Origin: a virus
DNA: 26,094 nt
IMG/VR virus record: IMGVR_UViG_3300030107_000395
Coordinates: 1 to 26,094 of that record
Direction: 5' to 3' (one strand)
Shown here: positions 1 through 8,465 of the stretch, piece by piece
Layout: the number at the start of each line of letters is the position of its first letter
Numbering within the stretch: the first letter of the stretch is position 1
Made by a program: the position numbers and the translations under genes
The notes under the pieces: generated by a model
What the model was told of the DNA's origin: nothing
The model's input: the letters and a program-made list of their open reading frames with translations, nothing else
Databases searched by the model: none

Positions 1-66
1 GATGATGGTAAAAAATGGATAGCTGACCAAGAAAAGTTAATCGCAGTTGAACGTGCAAAGTTGTAG
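1..66 (+). CDS. 3' end of an upstream gene, probably tail fibre or tail-associated
   Basis: The first frame is open from base 1 and ends at a TAG at 64-66, giving 21 C-terminal residues ending in IAVERAKL. The start lies outside the window. It sits 9 bases before a tail-tip gene on the same strand, so a tail fibre or assembly protein is the natural guess. The residues themselves are too few to assign a family. Confidence 0.5.
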   Translation, partial: DDGKKWIADQEKLIAVERAKL

Positions 67-75
67 GAGAATTTA

Positions 76-726
76 ATGTCGCAAACTAAAATAGACATAG
101 GAATGATAAGTACTACTGGTACTGCCTCAAGTAGTACATTTTTAAGAGGTGATAATGCATGGGCTGCTCCATCAAACCCAATAACACTTATTTCCGACAC
201 TGATATTTCAGACGCAGCTACGTTTAACTTTACTGGCTTCGACTCATCTAAGTACGATAGCTATGAATTTCTTTTTCACAACGTAGTCCCTGCGACAGAT
301 AATGTATATCTATGGTGTAGATTGTCCACAGATGGTGGATCAAGTTACGACAATGGAGCCAGTGATTATGATTGGCGAATTTTAAGTACCAGCCATCACA
401 GTACTAGTGCCAGATTTGATGTGGACACAACGGCTGCTCAAATTTCATTAAATGGGGACGATGTAACTTCTAATCGAAGTCAAGGAAGTGACGCTGATGA
501 AGGTGGGGTAAATGGGAGAGTTGAGATTATGCTCCCTAATAACACAGCCTATCATCCCCGAATTGCTTGGCGAGTGTGGGGATTTGGTCCATCTAATATT
601 CCTAACTCACACATGGGAACAGCGTGTCATCTCACGGCACAAGACACCGATGGCATTCAGTTTTTATTTAGTTCTGGGAATATTGAAAGTGGAACTATTA
701 AAGTCTACGGACGGAACGTAAGTTAG
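76..726 (+). CDS. Tail fibre tip / receptor-binding-like protein 1
   Basis: 216 residues. The N-terminus (TKIDIG, then GTASSSTFLRGDNAW at about 15-29) carries the GxxSxSTFLRGDxxW linker common in phage tail fibres and other exposed virion proteins. The remainder is Ser/Thr/Asp/Gly-rich and looks like a beta-rich tip, ending in QFLFSSGNIESG. It aligns along its length with the next gene, sharing SDAAT, PATDN and STDGGSSY and the same ending. The start has an AGGAG sequence 7 bases upstream. The likely role is host binding at the end of the tail; the exact receptor and whether it forms a trimer cannot be read from sequence. Confidence 0.6.
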   Translation: MSQTKIDIGMISTTGTASSSTFLRGDNAWAAPSNPITLISDTDISDAATFNFTGFDSSKYDSYEFLFHNVVPATDNVYLWCRLSTDGGSSYDNGASDYDWRILSTSHHSTSARFDVDTTAAQISLNGDDVTSNRSQGSDADEGGVNGRVEIMLPNNTAYHPRIAWRVWGFGPSNIPNSHMGTACHLTAQDTDGIQFLFSSGNIESGTIKVYGRNVS

Positions 727-735
727 GAGATATTA

Positions 736-1377
736 ATGGCAACTACAAAAATAGACGTAGGATTACTTGATGCTTCAGGCACTCCCAGTGCATCTACAGT
801 TTTACTTGGAAATGGCACTTGGGGTTCTGGGAGTCCTATGGAACTTGTTTCGACTTCAGCAGCAAGTGATGCAGCTACTATCGCTTTTACAGGAGTAGAT
901 GATTCTGCTGATGTTTGGGTAATACAAGGTAGTGGAATTAGGCCAGCAACTGACAATGCTAACTTGTATCTAAGGCACAGCACTGATGGAGGAAGCAGCT
1001 ATATTTCGTCTGCGTCTGCTTATGGGTGGATTGTGGATATGGGTTATACAACTACAAACCTTACAACAAAAGGGGATGGAGCAGATACTGAAATCCATAT
1101 GTCTGGTACTGATCCCGGACATATAGATAATACTTTTGCTGGTAGTAATTTTAACTTCACACTGTATATCTATGACCCTTCAGATTCAAATTTATGTACT
1201 ACAATGACTTGGATAGTAGGAAAAGCACACGGATCATCCTCTTTCTCCTCAATTCATGTTATGCATGGCGCTGCAAGTGTAGCTGCTGCTGGAGCGAGTA
1301 ATGCGTTCCAATTTTTAATGTCTAGTGGAAACATTTCTACAGGACGATTTACTTTGTATAAGCTTAAACACGCCTAG
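736..1377 (+). CDS. Tail fibre tip / receptor-binding-like protein 2 (paralogue)
   Basis: 213 residues. It is a diverged tandem copy of the preceding gene, with matching blocks TKIDVG, GTPSASTVLLGNGTW, SDAATIAFTG, PATDNANLYLRHSTDGGSSY and QFLMSSGNISTG. The middle of the protein differs strongly, as expected if the two tips recognise different surface structures. The start follows TAGGAGATATTA, a good ribosome binding site, and lies 9 bases after the previous stop. A structural role in the tail is inferred from the fibre-type linker and position; the binding target is unknown. Confidence 0.58.
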   Translation: MATTKIDVGLLDASGTPSASTVLLGNGTWGSGSPMELVSTSAASDAATIAFTGVDDSADVWVIQGSGIRPATDNANLYLRHSTDGGSSYISSASAYGWIVDMGYTTTNLTTKGDGADTEIHMSGTDPGHIDNTFAGSNFNFTLYIYDPSDSNLCTTMTWIVGKAHGSSSFSSIHVMHGAASVAAAGASNAFQFLMSSGNISTGRFTLYKLKHA

Positions 1378-1379
1378 TT

Positions 1380-1796
1380 ATGGACACAGGTATTGATCTT
1401 AAATTATTACTTCAGATTGGCAGTGTTCTAGTAGCAATAATTGGAGCTATGGCAGTTGCTAGGCAACAGCTTAAAAGTTTATCTGAAGATTTTGATTTAT
1501 TTAGAGAAACTATTACCAAGAAATTAGGAAGTATAGCTAACGATTTAGACAAAGTAGAAAACGCTGGTATTAGTTTTGAAAGTGAAATACGTACAAGACT
1601 TAAAGTAATATCAGGAATTTTATCAGTAGAAAGATTAGAGTCACAACATAGAGAATTAGAAAAACTTCACGCTGCTGATGATGTAGCACAAATAAGATTA
1701 GACAGGTTAAGAAGCGATTTAGAAAACTTTAGAGGAGAGTATTTATCTTCTCACAACAACGCACATAAATATGTCCCTCCTCCAAAGTATGACTAA
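1380..1796 (+). CDS. Membrane-anchored coiled-coil protein of the lysis cassette (spanin-like?)
   Basis: 138 residues. One hydrophobic segment at about 8-26 (LLLQIGSVLVAIIGAMAVA) is followed by a long charged region, about 30-125, with heptad-like spacing of Leu/Ile typical of a coiled coil, and a Pro/Lys-rich tail. This layout matches an inner-membrane spanin (Rz-type) or another small lysis accessory protein. The ATG lies two bases after the previous stop without a clear ribosome binding site, so translation is probably coupled. The next genes are a holin-like protein and a lysozyme, which is the main argument for a lysis role. No outer spanin was recognised. Confidence 0.45.
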   Translation: MDTGIDLKLLLQIGSVLVAIIGAMAVARQQLKSLSEDFDLFRETITKKLGSIANDLDKVENAGISFESEIRTRLKVISGILSVERLESQHRELEKLHAADDVAQIRLDRLRSDLENFRGEYLSSHNNAHKYVPPPKYD

Positions 1797-1804
1797 GGTA
1801 TAAC

Positions 1805-2239
1805 ATGATTTCACTTTTAGGCAGTTTACTAGGTTTTGTTACTTCTACAGGTCCTTCCATATTTAAACAGTATATGGATGCCAAGCAGGATGCAAGAGAT
1901 AAAGAACATGAGCTAAAGATAATGGCTCAACAATCTCAGGATAGAAGAGATGAGGCCATAATCACTAGTGTAGGCGAAGCTAATGTAGCAGTACATAAGA
2001 ACGCTGATGAGCAAACTAAGAGAGCAAGCACTTGGGTAGTTAACCTGTCAGCGACAGTTAGACCAGTAATAACATATTTTTTCTTTTTGGAATTTGTTCT
2101 GTTAACTTTTCTGTCTGCTTTTGACATGATTAGTGTAGAGCTTTTTAAATACCTTTGGTCAGATGAAATAGTAAGTATATTTTCCGTGATAATTTCTTTC
2201 TGGTTTGGTCAAAGATTAGTAAGTAAATGGTCAAAGTAA
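1805..2239 (+). CDS. Holin-like membrane protein
   Basis: 144 residues. The N-terminal hydrophobic stretch (about 2-22) is followed by a charged helix (about 26-75). Two strong membrane segments then occur at about 93-112 (VITYFFFLEFVLLTFLSAF) and 118-138. The arrangement resembles the three-segment holin family found in gene transfer agents and marine phages. The stop overlaps the lysozyme start by 13 bases, so the two proteins are probably made together. Its expected job is to permeabilise the inner membrane and release or activate the lysozyme. The family assignment rests on topology and position. Confidence 0.6.
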   Translation: MISLLGSLLGFVTSTGPSIFKQYMDAKQDARDKEHELKIMAQQSQDRRDEAIITSVGEANVAVHKNADEQTKRASTWVVNLSATVRPVITYFFFLEFVLLTFLSAFDMISVELFKYLWSDEIVSIFSVIISFWFGQRLVSKWSK

Positions 2240-2682
2240 TAAATGATAAAGGGTTAGATTTAATAAAGAGCTTTGAAGGATTTTCTTCTGACCCATACAA
2301 GTGCGTAGCTGGAATCTGGACAATAGGTTTTGGATCTATATACGGAGAAGATAACAAAAGAGTAACACCAGATCATCCTTCTGTGACAGAAAGTAAAGCT
2401 ACAGAATTGATGAAGAGAGACTTAGGAGCAATAGAATATAAAGTAAGCAGATTAGTTAAGGTTCCAATATCTTCTAACCAATTTTCAGCAATATGTAGTT
2501 TTGTATATAACGTAGGTTCAGGGGCTTTCCAACGAAGTACAGCAAGAATGAAGTTAAATAGGGAAGATTATCAAGGCTGTGCTGATGAGTTTTTAAAGTG
2601 GAAGTATGCAAATAAGAAAGTAATTCCCGGTCTTCTCAGGCGAAGATATGCAGAAAGAGATTTATTTTTAAGTGAGGATTAG
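2227..2682 (+). CDS. Endolysin, T4-type lysozyme (glycoside hydrolase family 24)
   Basis: 151 residues, a normal length for a phage GH24 lysozyme. The catalytic signature E-x8-(D/C)-x5-T is present as E17, C26 and T32, followed by GFGS. The family tail is seen in FSAICSFVYNVGSGAF (about 79-94) and LLRRRYAERDLF near the C-terminus. It should cut the N-acetylmuramic acid to N-acetylglucosamine bond in peptidoglycan at the end of infection. The Cys in place of the second acidic residue is an accepted variant in this family. No signal peptide is evident, so release would depend on the holin encoded just before. Confidence 0.9.
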   Translation: MVKVINDKGLDLIKSFEGFSSDPYKCVAGIWTIGFGSIYGEDNKRVTPDHPSVTESKATELMKRDLGAIEYKVSRLVKVPISSNQFSAICSFVYNVGSGAFQRSTARMKLNREDYQGCADEFLKWKYANKKVIPGLLRRRYAERDLFLSED

Positions 2683-2687
2683 CTATA

Positions 2688-3341
2688 ATGGCATATAGAA
2701 CAATTATTAATAAGGTACTAAGAAGGTTAAGGGAAGATACTGTAGCAGCAGATTGGATAGGAGACTTAGCTGATTCTGATGCCGATGATTACCAAAAGTT
2801 AATAGGTGATTTTGTTAATGAGGCTAAACAAATAGTAGAAGACGCATGGTCTTGGAGTTTCTTAAGATCACTTCAGACAATAACTACAAGCGCATCTACA
2901 GCTACATATGCTATACCCTCAGCTACAAATCGTACTACAATACTGCAAGTAATAGATGACTCAAATGACTTTGTAATTCCTCAGATGTCAGATGCAGACT
3001 TCTATAATTTTACTTTTGTAGGTACTACACAAAATGGATCTCCATTGTTTTACAGGCTAAACGGTACTGACATATCTTTTTACCCTACTCCTGACGCAGC
3101 TTATACAATCAAGGTACACATGGTTTTACCTCAGGATGATTTAACAGAAGCTACTACTACTCTTACTGTACCGGAGCAACCTGTAGTATTAGGAGCATAC
3201 TCCTTAGCATTAGCTGAACGAGGAGAAGATGGAGGAACAACTGCAAGTATAGCTGGCGGTAGATTTGAAAAAGCATTAGCTGATTTTATTAGTAAAGACT
3301 CAAATAGAACTTTAAACGAGACTGTTTGGTATGCCACCTAA
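2688..3341 (+). CDS. Head-to-tail adaptor (tail tubular protein A / gp4-like)
   Basis: 217 residues. The N-terminal helical part (VLRRLREDTV, then DFVNEAKQIVEDAWSW at about 41-56) and the following beta-rich region (SLQTITT through YAIPSA) match the pattern of podovirus adaptor proteins that form the ring between portal and nozzle. It is followed, with an 11-base overlap, by a large nozzle-like protein, the usual order in T7- and P22-like phages. The start follows a GAGGA sequence. The adaptor assignment is by resemblance and gene order. Confidence 0.6.
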   Translation: MAYRTIINKVLRRLREDTVAADWIGDLADSDADDYQKLIGDFVNEAKQIVEDAWSWSFLRSLQTITTSASTATYAIPSATNRTTILQVIDDSNDFVIPQMSDADFYNFTFVGTTQNGSPLFYRLNGTDISFYPTPDAAYTIKVHMVLPQDDLTEATTTLTVPEQPVVLGAYSLALAERGEDGGTTASIAGGRFEKALADFISKDSNRTLNETVWYAT

Positions 3342-4974
3342 ACCGCTTAGACCCACAAGATTAGACGGCATGGGAAGAGCCGGACTTAATACTCAGGGAA
3401 GTGCAGCTACTCTAGGTCCTGAGTGGCTTACTGAGTCCAGTAATGTAGTCTTTGACTTCCAAGGACGCATAGGACCACGTAAGGGTATTAAGGCTGTATC
3501 TAAAACTGTAGCAAGTCCTATTAAATCTGTAGGAGAGTTTGTTAAATCAGACAGGACTACAGAATACTACGTAGCATCCGGGGCATACATTTATAAAAGA
3601 GATACATCTACTACACCAGAGACACTTACGGCACAATCATTTTCAGGATCTCCACAGACTATTTCAAATTCTAATTGGCAGTGGATAAATTTTAATAATG
3701 AGTTCTGGGGTGTTCAGTCGGGCCACAAACCTATTAATTATGATGGTACTAACTGGTATGATGTAGAAGACTTGGGAGCTTATGTTGCTCCTTCAGGAGT
3801 AACTACATTTAATCCATCGTGTGCTTTAGGAAACTTTGGACGTATGTGGTACGGAGGTATTACTGAAGATCCGGGGGTTTTGTTATACTCAGATAACCTT
3901 ATAGGTGAGAAATTAAATACAGGGGCTGCTGGTCAACTAGACTTAAGGACTGTATGGGGAGCAGATGAGATTGTAGGCTTAGGTGCTCTTATGGATAAAA
4001 TAGTTATCTTTGGTAAGAACAATATAGCTATTTATTCTGGTGCATCCAACCCTGCTACAATGGTCCTAGACGAGCTTATACAGGGCGTAGGATTAGCAGG
4101 TAGAGATAACATAGTATATGTAGGCGCAGAGCTTTTATTTATGAGCTACGAGGGTCTACAGTCCTTAGGACGTATTACAGAGACAGATGGTAAAGCTCCT
4201 GTATCTGATTTATCTATAGCTGTTCGTAACAGTTTATCCTTCTTTTTGTCTACAGCAGATTTGTCTACAATAAAATCTGTATATCATCAGGAAGAAGGCT
4301 TATTAATAATGATGGTTCCGGCTAATAAGCTGGCTTATGTATTTGATTTTTCTGCTTCAAATAAAATAACTGTACCAAAGATTACTACATGGTATTTTGC
4401 AGATGCTCCTCTGTGTGGAGTAAGTACAATAAGTGGTGATCTTATACTAGGATTAGATGCTAATATAGCCTTGTATGAAGGATGGTATGACGTATCTATA
4501 AAAGATACTACATCTACTAATGCAACCTCAGGAGCCTGTAGCACAGCAGGTGGAACATGGGATGGATCAAAGTGTTGGAGTACAACTAATAACTTATACA
4601 ACTACGCATGGGCAACTCCTTGGTTAGACTTTGGTGAGCCTACAATAACTAAAATATTAAAACAGGCTATCTTTAATTACTCAGGTGGAAGAGGGTGTTC
4701 CACTACACTACAGGTTTTTGTAGACTATGACTCTATTAATCCACTTAGAAAGGTGTTTAATTTAGCAGCAGACGATGACTTTGCACTATACGGAGCATCT
4801 ACATCTTTATACGGAACAGCTAAGTTCAGTTCTAAGATAGGCCCTGCTGAATATAAAGTACCATTATCAAGAACAGCTAAAGTAGTAAGATTAAAAATGA
4901 TTACTGAAGTAGTTGGTGATTTTTCAAGTTTAGTGTCTACAACATTATTAACAAAGCAAGGAAAAACGAGGTAA
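3331..4974 (+). CDS. Tail nozzle / tail tubular protein B-like (P22 gp10-like) protein
   Basis: 547 residues, beta-rich throughout. The N-terminus carries LNTQGSAATLGPEWLTESSNVVFDFQGRIGPRKG with an apparent GRIxxRKG element; such openings recur in podovirus tail nozzle and DNA-stabilisation proteins. Repeated strands such as WQWINFNNEFWGVQSG and ALMDKIVIFGKNNIAIYSG suggest a propeller-like body. It follows the adaptor gene and precedes the ejection proteins, as expected for the protein that closes the head and forms the tail tube. The two cysteine-containing loops near residues 400-415 are unusual for the region. The assignment is by pattern and context. Confidence 0.6.
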   Translation: MPPKPLRPTRLDGMGRAGLNTQGSAATLGPEWLTESSNVVFDFQGRIGPRKGIKAVSKTVASPIKSVGEFVKSDRTTEYYVASGAYIYKRDTSTTPETLTAQSFSGSPQTISNSNWQWINFNNEFWGVQSGHKPINYDGTNWYDVEDLGAYVAPSGVTTFNPSCALGNFGRMWYGGITEDPGVLLYSDNLIGEKLNTGAAGQLDLRTVWGADEIVGLGALMDKIVIFGKNNIAIYSGASNPATMVLDELIQGVGLAGRDNIVYVGAELLFMSYEGLQSLGRITETDGKAPVSDLSIAVRNSLSFFLSTADLSTIKSVYHQEEGLLIMMVPANKLAYVFDFSASNKITVPKITTWYFADAPLCGVSTISGDLILGLDANIALYEGWYDVSIKDTTSTNATSGACSTAGGTWDGSKCWSTTNNLYNYAWATPWLDFGEPTITKILKQAIFNYSGGRGCSTTLQVFVDYDSINPLRKVFNLAADDDFALYGASTSLYGTAKFSSKIGPAEYKVPLSRTAKVVRLKMITEVVGDFSSLVSTTLLTKQGKTR

Positions 4975-4978
4975 GATT

Positions 4979-5803
4979 ATGAGTATTTTTGATACAATAG
5001 GTCAAGCACTGGGAGGAGCAACTGGAGTTGGTGGTCTTCTTGGAGCAGGTTTAGGATTCTTAGGGTCTAGGTCAAATGCTTCAAATGCTTTACAGGCAGC
5101 AGAAACTCAGGCACAGGCTTTAAGACAAAATGCTAAGGATGCAATAGCAGCAGGAGCACCCTTTGGTATTGGAGGTCTTGGAGGTACAGCAGATTTTGAT
5201 ATGGATAGTCGTACTGGACTTCTTAACTTATCTCCTCAGTTAGCTAATATATACCAAGGAGCTTTAGACAGGAGTGGTTTATTTGGAGGACAGGCTATGC
5301 AATATGCAGGACTAGATCCTTTTGAAGCTGGTGATTTATTTTATCAACAAGAACAACCTCTAGTAGACAAAGAAAGAAATTTACGTAGAACAGACTTAGA
5401 GACACGTTTACTTGCTCAGGGACGCTTAGGTGGTTCTGGTGGAGCATTAGAAAGAGAAGCACTAGAGACTGCATTTGAAACAGCAGATATGGGCAGAAGA
5501 CAACAAGCTTTTTCTAGAGCACAGGATTTAATATCTGGTTTACTGGGTAGAGAAAAAGGAGACTTGGCTACTGCTACTGGACTTCTTGATGTTCCTATAC
5601 AAATGGCTAATGTGGGTAGAGGTCTAGGAGGAAGCTTAGGGAATATAGCAGCTTCAGGATTAGCTTCTCAACAGGCAGGAGAAGCTCTGTTAGCTAACTC
5701 TAGAGCAGCAGCAGGTACACCTCTAGGATCGTTTGGTAATGCAGTATCAGGATTATTTAGACCACAAAAACCTGCTACTGTTATACAAGTTAAATCTGCT
5801 TAA
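4979..5803 (+). CDS. Internal virion / DNA ejection protein (T7 gp14-like)
   Basis: 274 residues. The first 30 residues are Gly/Ala/Leu-rich (GGATGVGGLLGAGLGFLGS) and could insert in a membrane. A long helical region follows (NASNALQAAETQAQALRQNAK), then a charged helical middle (DKERNLRRTDLETRLLAQGRLGGSGGALEREALETAFETA). This mix is typical of small ejection proteins in podoviruses that leave the virion and help build a channel across the envelope. It begins the ejection-protein block. The start follows a GAGG sequence. Membrane insertion is an inference. Confidence 0.55.
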   Translation: MSIFDTIGQALGGATGVGGLLGAGLGFLGSRSNASNALQAAETQAQALRQNAKDAIAAGAPFGIGGLGGTADFDMDSRTGLLNLSPQLANIYQGALDRSGLFGGQAMQYAGLDPFEAGDLFYQQEQPLVDKERNLRRTDLETRLLAQGRLGGSGGALEREALETAFETADMGRRQQAFSRAQDLISGLLGREKGDLATATGLLDVPIQMANVGRGLGGSLGNIAASGLASQQAGEALLANSRAAAGTPLGSFGNAVSGLFRPQKPATVIQVKSA

Positions 5804-5820
5804 TACAATAAGGAACTGTT

Positions 5821-7617
5821 ATGGCTATTACAATAAGAGATGATTTACCTGAATTTTTAGTTGAGTGGTTAAAAGACAGAGGGGCTGTTGCTGTTGTAGA
5901 TGATGAGACAGGAAAACCCGGAGTTGTTCCCTTAGGTAAAAAACGTAAACGTAAAGCCTCAGGTGAAGATACTTATACCAGTGCTGATATGGACGTAGAT
6001 CCAGCAGCAGATATACAATTTGATCCTAGTTTTTTAAATAACATTATAGGTAATATTACTGGATTATTTAATACTTCTAAAGGTAATACAGAATTATCAG
6101 ATATTGAAGAACTTTCTGGTGTTTATGGTCTAAACTCTTATGATAAAGAATTTACTTATCCTAATGTCAATGAGTTTGTAAATGCTCCTGTAACAAGAGG
6201 GGAACTATATGCTGCTGATGTTCTTAATAAAAAAGGTATTGATGAAGAAGCATCTAAACAATTACAAAAAGACACTGCTAAAGGAATTTCTTATGAAGGA
6301 ATACCTAAAGAACGAACTGAAAGATTTACAGGAAGTCAAAATTTTACAGGAAATCAGAGGTATAAAGGTGGAGAAAAATTTAGAGGGACTAAAGAGTTTG
6401 TAGGTACTGAAAGATTTTTTCCAAATTTCGTTCCGGGTCCAATAGGTCCACAATCCGCTTCTTCTAATAAACAAGAAAGATCATTTTTTGGATTTGGTCC
6501 CTATAAAAATATTACAAGCAGGAAGTTATTTAGCTTAGATCCTGTAAATGCTGGTGCTGCTTTATCTCCTCTTAATCCTTCAAGATCAAGATGGGAAGTA
6601 GATGAATCAGGTTTCACACGAAACTCTGTACCTGCTCCGTTACCTTCTTTTGGTGGTATGTTTTCTAAAGATAGAGATTTCAGCTATGGTCCCTCTTTAC
6701 CAGCATCCGTAAGCCAAGCACTACCCGGTAGAAAACCTACGAACCCAGTACAAGAGTATATAGAAACTAACCAAGCACAAGCAAAAGATGGATGGAAGTT
6801 TAATGATAATACAGGTTTAGATAGGGCTGGAAGATCTTTTCAAAACAGGCTTATAAGGGGAGGAACAGATTTTCTTTATGATCCTAATTTAACTGGGGGA
6901 GAAAAGATGGGATTTGGTTTAAGTAAATTAGCACCCTCTATACTAAGTGCTGCTGGTGTAGCTGGTGCTCCGCTTATAGGACTCTTTGGAGCTATTGGTC
7001 AAGCAATGGGTGGCTACCATCCTCTTAACCAAGCATCAAATATATTTATGGACCCCTTTGTAGGAACTTCTAGGTGGGAGTCTCCAGAAGCCGGAGGAGG
7101 AGGTGCTCAGACAGGCATCTTAAATCTTGATAATCAAATAGAAGATTTAGCTCAGTCTGATCCCGGTAGATATATAGAGACACCTTACGGATATATAACT
7201 GCTGGCGAGTTAAACAATGCTATTAAGTCAGGTGCTTTACATTTCGGAGCAGACGAATTTCCAACACAAGTAACTACCGAAGACATGGGCTTTAGACAGG
7301 ATAAACCTTTTATGCTTCAAAATGTAGGAGATTCTAATATTACAAATCAACAAGCAGTACAGGATCTTGCCAATACCAATGCAGGAGCATTTTTAAACAG
7401 AGCAGCAGAATTATTGCCTGATGCTGGATATAACGAAATTAGAGATGTAGCAGAAGGGATGTCACAGGTAGCACAAATTACTGATAATATGTCTAATATC
7501 TATGATTTTGATTTTGACTATGGCGATATTGGCATAGACGAAGATTTTGGTGGTGCTGTTGATGATGGTATGGGAATGTATGATGATTTTGGTTTAGATG
7601 ACGAAGGAGTTTACTGA
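5821..7617 (+). CDS. Large internal virion protein of unknown function with hexapeptide repeats
   Basis: 598 residues, not matched to a known family. A Lys/Arg patch (KKRKRK, about 40-45) follows the N-terminal domain. Residues 167-202 form six consecutive six-residue units of the form xx(F/Y)xG(S/N/G/T), such as ERFTGS, QNFTGN, QRYKGG, EKFRGT and KEFVGT, with the last (ERFFPN) diverged. Residues about 365-400 are hydrophobic and Gly-rich (APSILSAAGVAGAPLIGLFGAIG), possibly membrane-active. The last 45 residues are strongly acidic with many Asp and aromatic residues. It lies between two probable ejection proteins and its stop overlaps the next start (TGATG). A virion role is inferred from position. 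Confidence 0.6.
   Translation: MAITIRDDLPEFLVEWLKDRGAVAVVDDETGKPGVVPLGKKRKRKASGEDTYTSADMDVDPAADIQFDPSFLNNIIGNITGLFNTSKGNTELSDIEELSGVYGLNSYDKEFTYPNVNEFVNAPVTRGELYAADVLNKKGIDEEASKQLQKDTAKGISYEGIPKERTERFTGSQNFTGNQRYKGGEKFRGTKEFVGTERFFPNFVPGPIGPQSASSNKQERSFFGFGPYKNITSRKLFSLDPVNAGAALSPLNPSRSRWEVDESGFTRNSVPAPLPSFGGMFSKDRDFSYGPSLPASVSQALPGRKPTNPVQEYIETNQAQAKDGWKFNDNTGLDRAGRSFQNRLIRGGTDFLYDPNLTGGEKMGFGLSKLAPSILSAAGVAGAPLIGLFGAIGQAMGGYHPLNQASNIFMDPFVGTSRWESPEAGGGGAQTGILNLDNQIEDLAQSDPGRYIETPYGYITAGELNNAIKSGALHFGADEFPTQVTTEDMGFRQDKPFMLQNVGDSNITNQQAVQDLANTNAGAFLNRAAELLPDAGYNEIRDVAEGMSQVAQITDNMSNIYDFDFDYGDIGIDEDFGGAVDDGMGMYDDFGLDDEGVY
6319..6426 (+). repeat. Tandem six-residue protein repeat within the 598-residue virion protein
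   Basis: This part of the coding sequence encodes six back-to-back six-residue units with an aromatic residue at position 3 and Gly at position 5 in five of the six. The DNA copies have diverged, so the repeat is visible in protein rather than as exact DNA repetition. That suggests an old expansion kept by selection on structure. Confidence 0.75.
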
Positions 7618-8462
7618 TGGCTAGAGAAGGTTTATTTAAAAGCATGGGTACTGGTTATGATGATCTACAAAATCAAATGTACGCTCAAGATCAAGCATCA
7701 GTCCAGAAAGCAAGGTTTGGTAGCATACCTGACTACATAAGTAGGAACGTAAGACAGGGAGAACTTGCATTACAAGGGGGTCTTGAGCAGGGTGCTGGTA
7801 TGTTAGGGATAGAGACACCCAGAGGAAAGCAACTTGCAAAAGCAGCTAAAATAGATAACGATAGAAAAATAATGATGGAGAAATATAAGGACGCATCAAA
7901 AGATGGTAAGATAACTGAAGCTGAATATGATTCATTAGCAGCCGACTTTGCATCTATGGGCTATGGTAATGCTGCTGACACTGTTATGAAAATGAAACGT
8001 GCAGAGTATGGAAGCAAGCTTGAACAAAGAAAACTTGATGTTGAGGAAACATACAAAAAGGGACTGGTTTCAGCAAAAGAAAAAGCAGCAATAGCAAAAG
8101 AAAGAAAACGTATTTTAGATTTAATTCCAAAGATGAACGATGAGAATGTTAAAGCGGTTAAGGACTTTGTTAGCGGTGGGGGATCTAGGTGGCTTGGGCA
8201 TACTTCAACATGGTTAGGAGATAGTGAGTTAGGAGATGCCCTACAAAAAAGATTTAATTTTAATGGGGAGCCAAATAAAGAAGAAGCTGCTAGAATTACT
8301 CAAGCTGCTATACTTTATATGCAAAAAAACGAAAAACCTATGTACTTACCAGACGCAATAAAAGAAATGATGAGTGTTTATAAGAAACCTAAGGGTAATA
8401 CAGGAAAAATAAAGACGGGGGATAGATTTGGTCATGTAGGTAGAGCTAGGCCAAAGAATTAA
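7617..8462 (+). CDS. Virion-associated helical protein with an EF-hand-like loop
   Basis: 281 residues, family not recognised. It is mostly charged and helical, with a Lys/Glu-rich stretch at about 125-170 that could be a coiled coil. Residues 92-103 (DASKDGKITEAE) fit the 12-residue EF-hand calcium loop exactly at positions 1, 3, 5, 6, 8 and 12, and flanking residues can form helices (IMMEKY before, YDSLAADFASMG after). Only one such loop is seen. The start shares a base with the previous stop (TGATG), so translation is probably coupled. It sits in the ejection-protein block, so a virion role is likely but not shown. Confidence 0.6.
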   Translation: MAREGLFKSMGTGYDDLQNQMYAQDQASVQKARFGSIPDYISRNVRQGELALQGGLEQGAGMLGIETPRGKQLAKAAKIDNDRKIMMEKYKDASKDGKITEAEYDSLAADFASMGYGNAADTVMKMKRAEYGSKLEQRKLDVEETYKKGLVSAKEKAAIAKERKRILDLIPKMNDENVKAVKDFVSGGGSRWLGHTSTWLGDSELGDALQKRFNFNGEPNKEEAARITQAAILYMQKNEKPMYLPDAIKEMMSVYKKPKGNTGKIKTGDRFGHVGRARPKN

Positions 8463-8465
8463 CTC

